A stretch of 64,000 bases of DNA from assembly GCA_963521065.1 (NCBI GenBank), contig CAUQTI010000014.1, positions 1 through 64,000 of the forward strand. The letters run 5' to 3'. This document shows positions 37,101 through 46,023 of the stretch, in pieces; the first letter of the stretch is position 1; the number at the start of each line of letters is the position of its first letter. The translations under genes and the position numbers were made by a program. Source of the DNA: IOR16 sp963521065 (lineage in GTDB: Bacteria; Bacillota; Clostridia; Peptostreptococcales; Anaerovoracaceae). The notes below the pieces were generated by a model that had not been told where the DNA came from, searched no databases, and saw only the letters and a program-made list of their open reading frames with translations.

Positions 37101-38531
37101 TTATAAGCTCCTTATCTTGTTCACAATCTCCGTCATTTTCATACCGTTTGACCCTTTTACCAAAACTACGTCGCCCTGCTTTAAAAATTCTTGCAAACGG
37201 TTCATCAGTGTTTCTCTCTCTTCATAGTAGAAAACTTCTGTCTTTTTTGAAGCAGCCTTCGCGCCTTCTGCAATAAAGCCTGCATTTTTACCTACTGATA
37301 TTACCACATCTATTTCTCGTTGGGAAGCATATTCGCCGACCTGATAATGGTATTTTGCAGCAGCTTCCCCCATCTCTAAAATATCGGCAAGAATCGCGAT
37401 TTTACGCGTTCCCGACACACTCACCAGCACATCGAGTGCCGCCTTCATCGAATCGGGACTAGCATTATACGTATCGTCTATCAGCTTTATACCATTCTTT
37501 TCCTCTATGTTCAACCTGCGGTTCGTTCCTTCCATCTCGGCCAGGCCTTTCGCTGCCTCTTTCAAAGAAACACCCAGTTCAGCTCCAACAGAAACTGCAA
37601 GCATTGCATTCCATCCATTATGACTACCCAGAAGAGGCAGTGAAAAATCCTGACTTTGCATTTCATTGGTAATCGTAAAGCGAATCCCTTGCTCTCCTAA
37701 ATCTTCTTGATTCTCAAGCCGAAAATCAGCAGACTTCTGCTCTCCTGCTGTTACAATCCGAAAATCTTCACAGTAAGGCTCTTGCTTTTCTTTCTTTTTA
37801 TGCATACATTGAAGCAGTACTTCTCTTTTCAACAAGTCGTTGTCTTCATTTACAAAAAGTATATTTTGCTTTAAAAAGAAATCTGTAATTTCCATTTTTG
37901 CTTCTAGTATATTTTCTCTCGTCTTTAAATATTCAATATGAGAGGTTCCTATATTTGTAATCACGGCCAAATCTGGTCTTACAATATCTGCCAGACGGTG
38001 GATTTCACCGAATTCGCTCATCCCCATCTCAAAGATTCCCACTTCAATTCCATCGTTTAATTCAAAGATCGTAAGTGGAAGTCCAATATGGTTATTATAG
38101 TTTCCTGAATTTCTAAGCGTTTTATATTTTTGAGAAAGGACGGCATAAAGCATCTCTTTTGTCGTTGTCTTTCCAGTGCTTCCGGTAACGCCAATTTTTT
38201 TGATTGGAAATAAGGAGAGATACCATTCAGCCAAATCCTGCAGAGCTTTTGTGGTATCCTCAACCAAAAGAACCGTGACATCCGGCAAACTTTTTTTTAT
38301 TTCGTCAGCAATCTGTCTGCTGTGCAGAACAAGTACGCCACAGCCTTGTTCTGCAGCTTTCATTGCATAAATATGGCCGTCTTTTTCTTCTCCGACAATT
38401 GCAAAGAATGCATCTTTTTGCAAAACCTTTCTTGAATCAATCGCAATGCCTTCAATCATAGTATCTGCGGTACCGCAAAACAATACACCTTTTGTTGCGT
38501 TTTGTATCTCTGAAACAGTAATTTTTTTCAT
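37101..38531 (-). CDS. murF: UDP-MurNAc-tripeptide:D-alanyl-D-alanine ligase
   Basis: 476 residues with the ATP loop GVTGSTGKTTTKEML, a central NNHIGLPLTIF motif and the C-terminal DDTYNASPDSMKAAL segment. Completes the pentapeptide by adding D-Ala-D-Ala. A 48-bp gap separates it from murE. Confidence 0.95.
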   Translation of the reverse strand: MKKITVSEIQNATKGVLFCGTADTMIEGIAIDSRKVLQKDAFFAIVGEEKDGHIYAMKAAEQGCGVLVLHSRQIADEIKKSLPDVTVLLVEDTTKALQDLAEWYLSLFPIKKIGVTGSTGKTTTKEMLYAVLSQKYKTLRNSGNYNNHIGLPLTIFELNDGIEVGIFEMGMSEFGEIHRLADIVRPDLAVITNIGTSHIEYLKTRENILEAKMEITDFFLKQNILFVNEDNDLLKREVLLQCMHKKKEKQEPYCEDFRIVTAGEQKSADFRLENQEDLGEQGIRFTITNEMQSQDFSLPLLGSHNGWNAMLAVSVGAELGVSLKEAAKGLAEMEGTNRRLNIEEKNGIKLIDDTYNASPDSMKAALDVLVSVSGTRKIAILADILEMGEAAAKYHYQVGEYASQREIDVVISVGKNAGFIAEGAKAASKKTEVFYYEERETLMNRLQEFLKQGDVVLVKGSNGMKMTEIVNKIRSL

Positions 38532-38579
38532 AAGGTACTTTTCCTCTCTTTCATCTGGAACTACGTTTATCGGATTTAT

Positions 38580-40046
38580 TTAAAGCTCTTGTATCATTCT
38601 TTGCGTAATTTCTTTATCATTAAAATAATTCTTCGCACTTCCGATAATCTGATAGCACTCGTGTCCCTTTCCTGCGATGATGATAACATCGTCCTTTTCG
38701 TAAAAAAGAACTGCCCTGCGGATTGCTTCCATGCGGTTGTCTATGACGATATAGCTGCATCCGGTTTTGAGCATCCCTTTCTCAATCTCTTCAGCAATAC
38801 ATCTTTGATCTTCTGTTCGCGGATTATCACTGGTGATAATGCAGTAATCGCTGAAAATACCTGCAATCTCTCCCATAATCGGACGCTTTCCCCGATCTCG
38901 GTCACCGCCGCAGCCAAATACACAAATCAATCTTCCCTTTGTGAAATTCTTTGCCGTTTTTAAAACCATGCGAAGTGCCTCTGGTGTATGCGCATAATCT
39001 ACGATGGCTGTCATCCCTTTTTGATTTGGAACAACTTCAAACCTTCCCGGCACACCTTGCAGATGATTCAATGCTGATTGTATGAAAGGAAATGCAATTC
39101 CACTCAGGCTCGCCAAGCCAGCTGCGCATAGAGTATTATACAAGGTAAATAAACCCGGTGTCTTTAGGAATAATTCACCAACTTCTTCCCTATTTTTAAA
39201 GAAACAAAGCCCGCACCCCTCTGCATCATTTTTTATTACCTTCCCATAAAAGTCTGCATTTTCATCTTGCAATGAATAGCTGTACGCTTTTTTCCCTTCC
39301 TGCTTCAGTTCTTCGTATAAGCGGCCTCCATAAGCGTCGTCTATATTGATAAGGCTTATGCTGTCACCTATGAAAAACAAAGTTTTTTTCGCTTGATAAT
39401 ACTCTTCTTCTGAGCTGTGAAAGTCCATATGATCCTGTGTTAAATTTGTAAAAGCAGTATAGGAAAAGTGAATATCATCCACTCGGTGAAGTGCCAAGCC
39501 GTGAGAAGACACCTCCATCGTGCAGCATTTTATCCCTTTTTCCTTCATTTCAGAAAACATATGCTGCAAGTCGAAGGATTCCGGAGTCGTTCGTGCAGAT
39601 TCATACTCTTTATCTGCAAATCGATAGGCAACTGTTCCAATCACTCCGCAAGAGCAGCCTGCTTCTTCCAGTATTTCTTTTAACATATACGTTGTTGTCG
39701 TTTTTCCGTTTGTTCCAGTCACAGCAAAAACCGTCATCTCTTCGGATGGATCTCTGTAAAAGTTTTTCGCAATCTGCGAAAGTGCTTTTCGCGTGTCACT
39801 TGTTTCCAAAACTGGTATCTTTTTTAGTTCCACAGCAAACTTATCTTGTGTAATTACTGCAGCCGCTCCATGAAATGCGGCTTCGACGGCATAAATATGA
39901 CCGTCGGTCTGGTACCCTTTCATACAGACAAATAAATTGCCTTTTTTCACTTTGCGAGAATCAATGGCGATTCCCGTAATTTCTGTATCTTGCATATCCA
40001 TCGGACATTTTATCCCCGTTTCGTACAACAGGTCTAAAAGTTTCAT
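38580..40046 (-). CDS. murE: UDP-MurNAc-L-Ala-D-Glu:diamino acid ligase
   Basis: 488 residues with ATP loop GTNGKTTTTYMLKEIL, the carbamylated Lys region and CGGDRDRGKRPIMG. The specificity loop reads TSDNPRTED, the DNPR motif that selects meso-diaminopimelate over lysine, so the wall is probably of the meso-DAP type. It follows spoVD by 19 bp. Confidence 0.95.
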   Translation of the reverse strand: MKLLDLLYETGIKCPMDMQDTEITGIAIDSRKVKKGNLFVCMKGYQTDGHIYAVEAAFHGAAAVITQDKFAVELKKIPVLETSDTRKALSQIAKNFYRDPSEEMTVFAVTGTNGKTTTTYMLKEILEEAGCSCGVIGTVAYRFADKEYESARTTPESFDLQHMFSEMKEKGIKCCTMEVSSHGLALHRVDDIHFSYTAFTNLTQDHMDFHSSEEEYYQAKKTLFFIGDSISLINIDDAYGGRLYEELKQEGKKAYSYSLQDENADFYGKVIKNDAEGCGLCFFKNREEVGELFLKTPGLFTLYNTLCAAGLASLSGIAFPFIQSALNHLQGVPGRFEVVPNQKGMTAIVDYAHTPEALRMVLKTAKNFTKGRLICVFGCGGDRDRGKRPIMGEIAGIFSDYCIITSDNPRTEDQRCIAEEIEKGMLKTGCSYIVIDNRMEAIRRAVLFYEKDDVIIIAGKGHECYQIIGSAKNYFNDKEITQRMIQEL

Positions 40047-40065
40047 GCCATGCTCCTTACTTCAT

Positions 40066-42069
40066 TTATTGAGAATATAAATATACATTCGTGTTCAGCG
40101 GTACTTTCTCTCCCGCTTTTGGATACTGATCCACAATTGTAAAATCGTTGCTGTCGCCTTTTGCCGGCGAAACAGTGTATTGCAGTGATTTTCCGCCAAG
40201 AACACCGATTGCATCACTGAAACTTGTTCCGCTTACATTCGGAACAATCGTCATTTGGCTGTCAATTTCTTTTTGCTCTTCTTCGCTGTACTGCGGAGTA
40301 ATATTTAAATAACGAAGTGTTTCTTCTAAAATCATCTTAACACCCGGAGCGGCAGTCTGACTTCCGAAATGAACACCCTGCGGTTCATCAACAACGAGTA
40401 GAATTGCCAGCTGCGGATCTTCCATCGGCGCCATACCTACAAAGGAGGAGCAGACTAAATTATCACTGTACGCTCCATTGATTACCTTGTTTGCAGTACC
40501 GGTTTTCCCTCCGATTCGATAGCCTGCTATTTTTGCAGTTCCGCCGCCACCAATGGATACAACCGACTCCATAATGGTACGCATTTCTTCCGCGGTCTGC
40601 TTTGAAATCACCTGACGCACAACCTTTGGTTCAATCTTCTGCACAACATTTCCGTCTGAATCACGCATTTCCTTCACCAAATGAGGTTCCATGAGTTTCC
40701 CGTCATTTCCGATCGCCGAAATTGCCGTGATTAAGCTGATTGGTGTCACCGCGATTCCCTGCCCGTAAGACATCGTAGCAAGACCAACCGGTCCGGCAGT
40801 ATCTTTTCTCTGTAAAATATTGTTCCCTTCTCCAGGATAATCAATGCCCGTCTTTTCTGTCAGTCCAAACAAATCCAAATATTCATAATAGCGTTCCAGT
40901 CCAACACGCTGAGCAAGCTGAATAAAAACTGGATTACAGGAGTTTTGTACTGCCTGCGCCAATGTTTCTTCTCCATGTGGATTGCCTTTTCTCCAACAGT
41001 GCAGCATCGTTCCTGCAACCTCATAATTGTATTTACAAACAAATTTATCAGTCGGGGAAGTTACACCTTCTTCCAGTGCGATTGAAGTTGTGATTAGCTT
41101 AAAGGTGGAACCTGGATCATAAGTATCACTAATCATTGGATTTCTCCACATCTGGTTCCAGTATAGCTGCTTTTCCTGATCGGAAAGACTCTCTACATAA
41201 GCAGCCTTCTGCGCATCAAGAGGAACTCTCGAATTATTCGGATCGTAATCAGGCGTCATTGCCATTGCTAAAATCTCTCCGGTTTTCGGATCCATAACAA
41301 GACACCATACCTGTGTAGCCTGTGTATCTGCCTGGACTTGATCCAATGCTTTCTCTACATAATGCTGTATTACTTCATCAATCGTCAGTACCACATTTAA
41401 GCCGTCTTCTGCTTGAAAGTATTTTTCCATTCCATAAGACAGCCCATCTCCCTTTAAGTCAGTATCCTTAATCCACCTCCCCGGCACGCCGCTCAAATAT
41501 TTGTCATATTTCAGCTCTACTCCCGAAAGGCCTCTGTTATCATCCGTCGTACTCCCAAGAACATGCGAAGCAAAGGCGCCCAGAGGGTAATAGCGTTTTA
41601 CATCCTCTGCAATGGATATCCCTGAAAGCTTGGCATTTCGTATTTGATCCGCCTTGTCTTTTTCCACATATTTTGCAACCCGTACAAGAAGCTTACTCTT
41701 TGTAATCGTTTCTCTGACAGCCGCCTCCTCCATACCTAAAATTTCGGATAAAGCTTTTGCTGTTTTATCAATTTTTAATTCTTTCTCTTCTTTTGTCTTT
41801 GCGGATGCCGCAACATCCTTCGGTCTTACCCATATGGTGTTGGTTACAGCACTAATCGCCAATTCTTTCCCGTTACGGTCTAAGATGACGCCCCTTTTAG
41901 CTGGAATGGGCACATCATTTGTTTGCTGTTCCACTGCCATTTTTGCATATCGCTCACTTGCCACCACTTGAATCCATCCAACTCGAAATACAAGCAGGGT
42001 ACAAACGATGCAGGTACAGGCAAAAATAAAAATCAGCCTTTTCCTGTTTTTATTATTGGTTACGATCAT
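40066..42069 (-). CDS. spoVD: Class B penicillin-binding protein with PASTA domain (SpoVD/FtsI type)
   Basis: 667 residues. One N-terminal membrane span (LIFIFACTCIVCTLLVFRV), a dimerisation domain (RGVILDRNGKELA), then the transpeptidase with GSTFK (active Ser), SCN in QNSCNPVF and KTG in GGKTGTANK. A single PASTA domain ends the protein (VPNVSGTSFSDAIGVLGG...). The PASTA and position favour a SpoVD-type PBP partnering the SEDS protein at 33603-34730. It is separated from ftsL by 186 bp holding a terminator-like hairpin, so it probably has its own promoter. Confidence 0.94.
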   Translation of the reverse strand: MIVTNNKNRKRLIFIFACTCIVCTLLVFRVGWIQVVASERYAKMAVEQQTNDVPIPAKRGVILDRNGKELAISAVTNTIWVRPKDVAASAKTKEEKELKIDKTAKALSEILGMEEAAVRETITKSKLLVRVAKYVEKDKADQIRNAKLSGISIAEDVKRYYPLGAFASHVLGSTTDDNRGLSGVELKYDKYLSGVPGRWIKDTDLKGDGLSYGMEKYFQAEDGLNVVLTIDEVIQHYVEKALDQVQADTQATQVWCLVMDPKTGEILAMAMTPDYDPNNSRVPLDAQKAAYVESLSDQEKQLYWNQMWRNPMISDTYDPGSTFKLITTSIALEEGVTSPTDKFVCKYNYEVAGTMLHCWRKGNPHGEETLAQAVQNSCNPVFIQLAQRVGLERYYEYLDLFGLTEKTGIDYPGEGNNILQRKDTAGPVGLATMSYGQGIAVTPISLITAISAIGNDGKLMEPHLVKEMRDSDGNVVQKIEPKVVRQVISKQTAEEMRTIMESVVSIGGGGTAKIAGYRIGGKTGTANKVINGAYSDNLVCSSFVGMAPMEDPQLAILLVVDEPQGVHFGSQTAAPGVKMILEETLRYLNITPQYSEEEQKEIDSQMTIVPNVSGTSFSDAIGVLGGKSLQYTVSPAKGDSNDFTIVDQYPKAGEKVPLNTNVYLYSQ

Positions 42070-42156
42070 TTTTCATCCTCCAAAGGCATAAAGGTCTCCT
42101 CTCATCTTCTCTGTCACAAAACACTGTCACAGGAAACAATACTCCCTGCTAGATAA

Positions 42157-42196
42157 AAAACCGGAATTCCCTTATGATATGAAATTATCCGGTTTT
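42157..42196 (-). terminator. Terminator-like hairpin between ftsL and spoVD
   Basis: AAAACCGG (42157-42164) pairs perfectly with CCGGTTTT (42189-42196), and on the minus strand the stem runs into a total of six Ts. This is a rho-independent terminator shape inside the dcw cluster, pointing to at least partial separation of mraZ-rsmH-ftsL from the wall-synthesis genes. Confidence 0.6.
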
Positions 42197-42255
42197 GATC
42201 TTCTTTATGAAATTATTTTCATGGCTCCACCTTACTCTATTATACAAAACACCTT

Positions 42256-42720
42256 TTAATTGTATGCCTCTTGCTTTAATGCTAATGCAAAATCCTTGAT
42301 TGGCACTTCTTCTTTATCAATGTAGACATACTGGTTTAAGGCCGGATATACCATTCCTAACTGCACTTTTGCCTTTTCCTCTATTATTTGAATATGAGAC
42401 TGGCTTTTTATTTTTACGTTCAAGTTCTCAATTTCACCTTCAATGACGGCAGATTCCTTGACAAGCTTATTAATATTATATTTAATCTTTGCAGAATACG
42501 CCGTACTTGCAATCAACCCCACCGACAGCACGGCAACGACTACCGCTAAAATCATAATTTGACATTTCTCGCGCAGTGTAATAGACGGCGACGTGCTTGT
42601 TTTTTCGACCTTTGTATTTTTTTTCTTCGTAGGTCTCATATCCAAGCCATATTTGTGATAGTTCTCTTGATGTTCATACCATTTTTCTGCTGCTATCATA
42701 TCATCTCTCCCACTTTTCAA
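42256..42720 (-). CDS. ftsL: FtsL-like cell division protein
   Basis: 154 residues: a basic cytoplasmic part, one membrane span (MILAVVVAVLSVGLIASTAY) and an outside coiled coil (about 85-125, NINKLVKESAVIEGEIENLNVKI). FtsL proteins are poorly conserved, so the assignment rests on topology and position directly after rsmH, with which it overlaps by 20 bp. Start alternatives are MIAAEKWYEHQ (8 codons in), which would nearly remove the overlap. Confidence 0.82.
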   Translation of the reverse strand: MKSGRDDMIAAEKWYEHQENYHKYGLDMRPTKKKNTKVEKTSTSPSITLREKCQIMILAVVVAVLSVGLIASTAYSAKIKYNINKLVKESAVIEGEIENLNVKIKSQSHIQIIEEKAKVQLGMVYPALNQYVYIDKEEVPIKDFALALKQEAYN

Positions 42721-43642
42721 TTACTCTTAGCTTTGCACTTCTAGCTCTAGGGTTTAAGATCAATTCTTGTTCTGATGGAAGAATCGGTTTGCCGAATACT
42801 TTCTTCACATCTGTTTTTTTCCCGCACGCACAGATCGGAAATTCTTTCGGACACATGCAGGGGTTCAGTCTTTGATGAAATCTTTCTTTCACAATACGAT
42901 CTTCTAACGAATGAAACGTTATGATACACAAGCGTCCACCATCAGCAAGAACATCCAAGAAAGCATCCACTGCTTTTTCCAACTGCCCAAGCTCGTCGTT
43001 TACTTCAATACGAATTGCCTGAAAGGTTCTTTTTGCCGGATGAGGGCCGTCTCTCCTTGCCGAAGCCGGAATTGCCGCCTTAATAATTTCTACAAGCTCC
43101 CCTGTTGTGGTAATCGGTGATTTCTTTCTGTATTTCACAATAAATTGACTGATTCTTGAAGCCCATCGTTCTTCTCCATATTTGCGAATCATTTTCGTCA
43201 ATTCTTCTTCCGTATAGGTATTGACCACAGTCTCTGCTGTCAAGGAATCCTCTGCATTCATCCGCATGTCTAACGGTGCATCTTTCATATAAGAAAAACC
43301 CCGTTCTTCATTATCCAGCTGAAACGAAGAGACTCCCAAGTCAAGAAGAGCACCATCAATCGAAGAAATCTGCTGCTTTTTTAATACATCTTTAATATCA
43401 GAATAATTGCTTTGTACAAATATTTTTTGGCAGTCATATTTCTCTAAATTTGAAGAAGCAGCACGCAGGGCATCCTGATCGCGATCAATGCCAATTAGAG
43501 TCCCTTTTGAATTTAGTTTTTCACAAATCCCGCCTGCATGTCCGCCGCCCCCGAGTGTTCCATCTACATAAACGCCTTCCGGTCTTATGTTCAGGTTTTT
43601 TATTGACTCAGAAAACAAAACCGATACATGTTTAAATTCCAT
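42701..43642 (-). CDS. rsmH: 16S rRNA (cytosine(1402)-N(4))-methyltransferase
   Basis: 313 residues, the MraW family. SAM motif DGTLGGGGHAGGI and the family segments LLDLGVSSFQLD, RGFSYMKDAPLDMRM and ITFHSLEDRIVK are all present. Methylates N4 of C1402 in 16S rRNA. It follows mraZ by 9 bp, as in nearly all bacteria. Confidence 0.96.
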   Translation of the reverse strand: MEFKHVSVLFSESIKNLNIRPEGVYVDGTLGGGGHAGGICEKLNSKGTLIGIDRDQDALRAASSNLEKYDCQKIFVQSNYSDIKDVLKKQQISSIDGALLDLGVSSFQLDNEERGFSYMKDAPLDMRMNAEDSLTAETVVNTYTEEELTKMIRKYGEERWASRISQFIVKYRKKSPITTTGELVEIIKAAIPASARRDGPHPAKRTFQAIRIEVNDELGQLEKAVDAFLDVLADGGRLCIITFHSLEDRIVKERFHQRLNPCMCPKEFPICACGKKTDVKKVFGKPILPSEQELILNPRARSAKLRVIEKWER

Positions 43643-43651
43643 TCACCCCTC

Positions 43652-44083
43652 CTATATCCCATAAATCTCCATTTGCTCCGCGAATTCACCGGCATCCAAT
43701 TTTTCTCCATTCTCCGCATTTTCATAAGCTTCTTTGCTCCAAATTTCTATCTTGCTCAATACACCAATGGTTACCAAGTCTTTTTCAATCTTTGCATAAT
43801 TTCTCAAGCTCTGCGGAATCGTGAGCCTCCCCTGCTTGTCCATTTCCCCTTCTACTGCACTTGCATAAAAATAACGAACAAACGCTCTGGCTTTTGGATC
43901 CGATATCGGAAGCTTATCCAATTTCTCGTGAAACTTCGCCCACTCGCTCATTGGATAAATATAAAGGCAATTGTCCAGTCCCTTCGTCAAAACGCACTTA
44001 TATTCCAGCTCTTCGCGAAACTTCGCAGGCACAATAATTCGGCCTTTGCTGTCTATAGAGTTTTGATATTCGCCCATCAACAT
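43652..44083 (-). CDS. mraZ: Transcriptional regulator MraZ
   Basis: 143 residues with two SpoVT-AbrB-like half domains: GEYQNSIDSKGRIIVPAKFRE and VEGEMDKQGRLTIPQSLRN, each with the DxKGRxxxP core. It forms a ring that binds repeats upstream of its own gene and controls the dcw cluster; such repeats are visible at 44117-44152. Confidence 0.96.
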   Translation of the reverse strand: MLMGEYQNSIDSKGRIIVPAKFREELEYKCVLTKGLDNCLYIYPMSEWAKFHEKLDKLPISDPKARAFVRYFYASAVEGEMDKQGRLTIPQSLRNYAKIEKDLVTIGVLSKIEIWSKEAYENAENGEKLDAGEFAEQMEIYGI

Positions 44084-44116
44084 GACACAATTACCCCACT
44101 ATATTTTTTAACTACT

Positions 44117-44152
44117 TCCACTATACTCCACTTCACTCCACTTCGCAACCAC
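44117..44152 (-). promoter_or_regulatory. MraZ-box array upstream of mraZ
   Basis: On the minus strand GTGGA occurs three times at exact 10-bp steps (44117-44121, 44127-44131, 44137-44141) with a fourth GTGGT 11 bp further (44148-44152). Direct GTG repeats at 10-bp period before mraZ are the known MraZ operator. The array ends 34 bp before the mraZ start. Confidence 0.85.
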
Positions 44153-44516
44153 AGGAAACCAAAAACTGTTCCAAAATGATTAATTTTATCTTCAATTTTT
44201 TTCTTTATAAATTATTAACAGTTTATTAACACAAGATATTGTGCTTGAATCTGTTTAATCTCCAAAATATCGTTTTTAAATCGGTGGAGGATTTTTTCCC
44301 CTCTCCTTTTTTTCTCTTCTTTCTTTTTACGCAAAAAGTATATAAATTTTTAAACAAATACATGCTTTCCTATGTGACAAGATTTTTGTTTTTCCATATA
44401 CTATATCAACAGCAAAGGATTCACTTCATAGTACTCTTCTCTCTTTTCATACATATTGAGAACTAATTACATTCAATATGTACTTTTAATTCTAATATAA
44501 AAGAGAGGTATAAATC
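44153..44516. other. Divergent intergenic region between mraZ and the Cys-rich gene
   Basis: AT-rich, no gene. It must hold promoters for both directions. Near the Cys-rich gene, CATACATA (44448-44455) resembles a sporulation sigma E/K -10 element but the matching -35 is uncertain. The ribosome site AAAGAGAGG precedes ATG 44517. Confidence 0.4.
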
Positions 44517-45821
44517 ATGCCAAGAAATAGAAGTAATTCTTGTCTTCCACGCTGCGGAAGCCGTTGTTTAGGCAGTGTCTGCGGCACTAACATCGATACG
44601 GAAGGCATTGATTTTACGAATGAAAGATCAAATTTAGTATACATGGATAAGGTATTTTGCTTTACGGACGCAACCAGCTGTCCGCTGATGTTTAACTTGA
44701 ATACGGGGGGAGCAAATCGAAACCGTTTCGTTACAGAGCTGACATTAGAACCGCAGAATTGCTGCTGTATGCCGTGTAATCTAGAAGAAAATGCAGTATT
44801 TAACATTGAAAAATCCTTTGTTGTTGTCGAGTACTTCAACACTAGACCGCCAGGAAACGTTTCTGCAAACCAGGTTTCTCTCGATGGATACCCAGTTGAT
44901 GCGGTATCTTATTCGAACGGTCAGTACCTTGCTAAAACAGCCGGCATCGTTTCGATGCTCCAAAGAGAGCGCTGCATGGATGCAGGTCTTCCGACAAAGA
45001 CCTTCTTTTTAATCAATAATGTGGGCCCTTGGGACATTCGAGCAAAATATGTATTAGAAGGTACTGTAAATTCTGGTGGAAGAACTTCCTGCTTCCGCTG
45101 TGAGATTTCAAATGCGAACGGTACGGCAAATACCCAGCTCCCGCCGTCCTGCGGATCGAGCTTTGCAATTCCGGACCTCAGTTTGCCTTGTAGTATCAAC
45201 GGCATAGCTCCGGATATTCGATTCCAATTCGATGCAGGAGTCGAGCTGGTAAATCCTACCTTAACACTGAGCCGCGGCGGAAGACGCCCGAAGCCGGGCT
45301 GCTGCTGTGACGAATGTGAGCCAGAATGTGACAGAATCGTAGATTCCTTACGCCACAATTGCGGAAATAACAACAATAACAACAATAACAATAATAACAG
45401 TCCGACATTAACGCTCACTTCAAAAGTAGCAATTGAACCAACCGTGCATATCGAGGTCGTACGCCAGACGTTATTCTGCACCAACGCATGCGAAGCTTTA
45501 ATCCCTTGTGATGGCTCCGTAAGCGCAGCAGAAGACGAAGAGTGCGTAAGCCCGTTCCAGTCCGATTGTTCCTGCGGTAATTCTTCTAACGTTGCAGGCA
45601 TACAAAGCTGTGATTGCGATGACGACGATGAATTATTCCCAATATCTACCACCTGCGGCACAGGCTGTGGCTGTGGTCAGTGGAACAACAGCTGCGGATG
45701 CAGCGCTGGACGAAATACCGGTTGTGGCTGTGGAAACAGAGTTGGAAGCCAGCAGGCTACCTCTTGTTCCACTCCGAGAAGAGCAGGCAGTTTTAACGGC
45801 TATAATGGCTGTAGCTGGTAG
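44517..45821 (+). CDS. Cysteine-rich, Asn-repeat protein, possible spore-coat or exosporium component
   Basis: 434 residues, no signal peptide or membrane span. The N-terminus is Cys-rich (SCLPRCGSRCLGSVCG); residues about 40-250 look like two beta-rich domains; then a CCCDECEPECD cluster, a run of 11 Asn (about 284-294), another beta region (TLTLTSKVAIEPTVHIEVV) and a C-terminal tail packed with Cys-Gly motifs (CGTGCGCGQWN, GCGCGNR). I recognise no named family. The composition, the collagen-like gene 5 kb away and the lack of export signal suggest a self-assembling, disulfide-crosslinked spore surface protein; this is inference. It is a single gene with a strong terminator. Confidence 0.8.
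   Translation: MPRNRSNSCLPRCGSRCLGSVCGTNIDTEGIDFTNERSNLVYMDKVFCFTDATSCPLMFNLNTGGANRNRFVTELTLEPQNCCCMPCNLEENAVFNIEKSFVVVEYFNTRPPGNVSANQVSLDGYPVDAVSYSNGQYLAKTAGIVSMLQRERCMDAGLPTKTFFLINNVGPWDIRAKYVLEGTVNSGGRTSCFRCEISNANGTANTQLPPSCGSSFAIPDLSLPCSINGIAPDIRFQFDAGVELVNPTLTLSRGGRRPKPGCCCDECEPECDRIVDSLRHNCGNNNNNNNNNNNSPTLTLTSKVAIEPTVHIEVVRQTLFCTNACEALIPCDGSVSAAEDEECVSPFQSDCSCGNSSNVAGIQSCDCDDDDELFPISTTCGTGCGCGQWNNSCGCSAGRNTGCGCGNRVGSQQATSCSTPRRAGSFNGYNGCSW
45366..45398 (+). repeat. (AAY)11 trinucleotide microsatellite coding poly-Asn
   Basis: Eleven consecutive AAT/AAC codons. The mix of AAT and AAC reduces perfect slippage, but the tract is still prone to length change in units of one residue without frameshift. 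Confidence 0.95.
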
Positions 45822-45870
45822 TCTCTCTCTTCTTCTCTGAACCTAATTCAGAAAAGATGTTTCTTACCTG

Positions 45871-45900
45871 CAGAACCAGCACCCTACGGTGCTGGTTCTG
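45871..45900 (+). terminator. Perfect 13-bp hairpin after the Cys-rich gene
   Basis: CAGAACCAGCACC (45871-45883) pairs fully with GGTGCTGGTTCTG (45888-45900) around a 4-nt loop. There is no T run right after it; the next hairpin supplies one, so the two may act together. Confidence 0.65.
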
Positions 45901-45908
45901 TCCATAGT

Positions 45909-45956
45909 AAAACCCCTTGCGAAACCGCATTCTTCATGCTGTCTGCAAGGGGTTTT
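45909..45956. terminator. Bidirectional terminator between the Cys-rich and MATE genes
   Basis: AAAACCCCTTGC (45909-45920) pairs with GCAAGGGGTTTT (45945-45956), followed on the plus strand by GTTTTTC and giving TTTT on the minus strand. It can end both converging transcripts. Confidence 0.8.
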
Positions 45957-46023
45957 GTTTTTCTCCTCTATATAAAATCTTACTATTATTTCCGTTTCTA
46001 AGAGCCGTGACCTACTCGACTTC

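Noticed and set aside
44921..45661. 246-codon open frame antisense to the Cys-rich gene
   Set aside because: It lies fully inside the sense gene, has poly-Leu and Gln/Ser-rich sequence from reversed Asn and Cys codons, and lacks a ribosome site; a shadow of the real gene.
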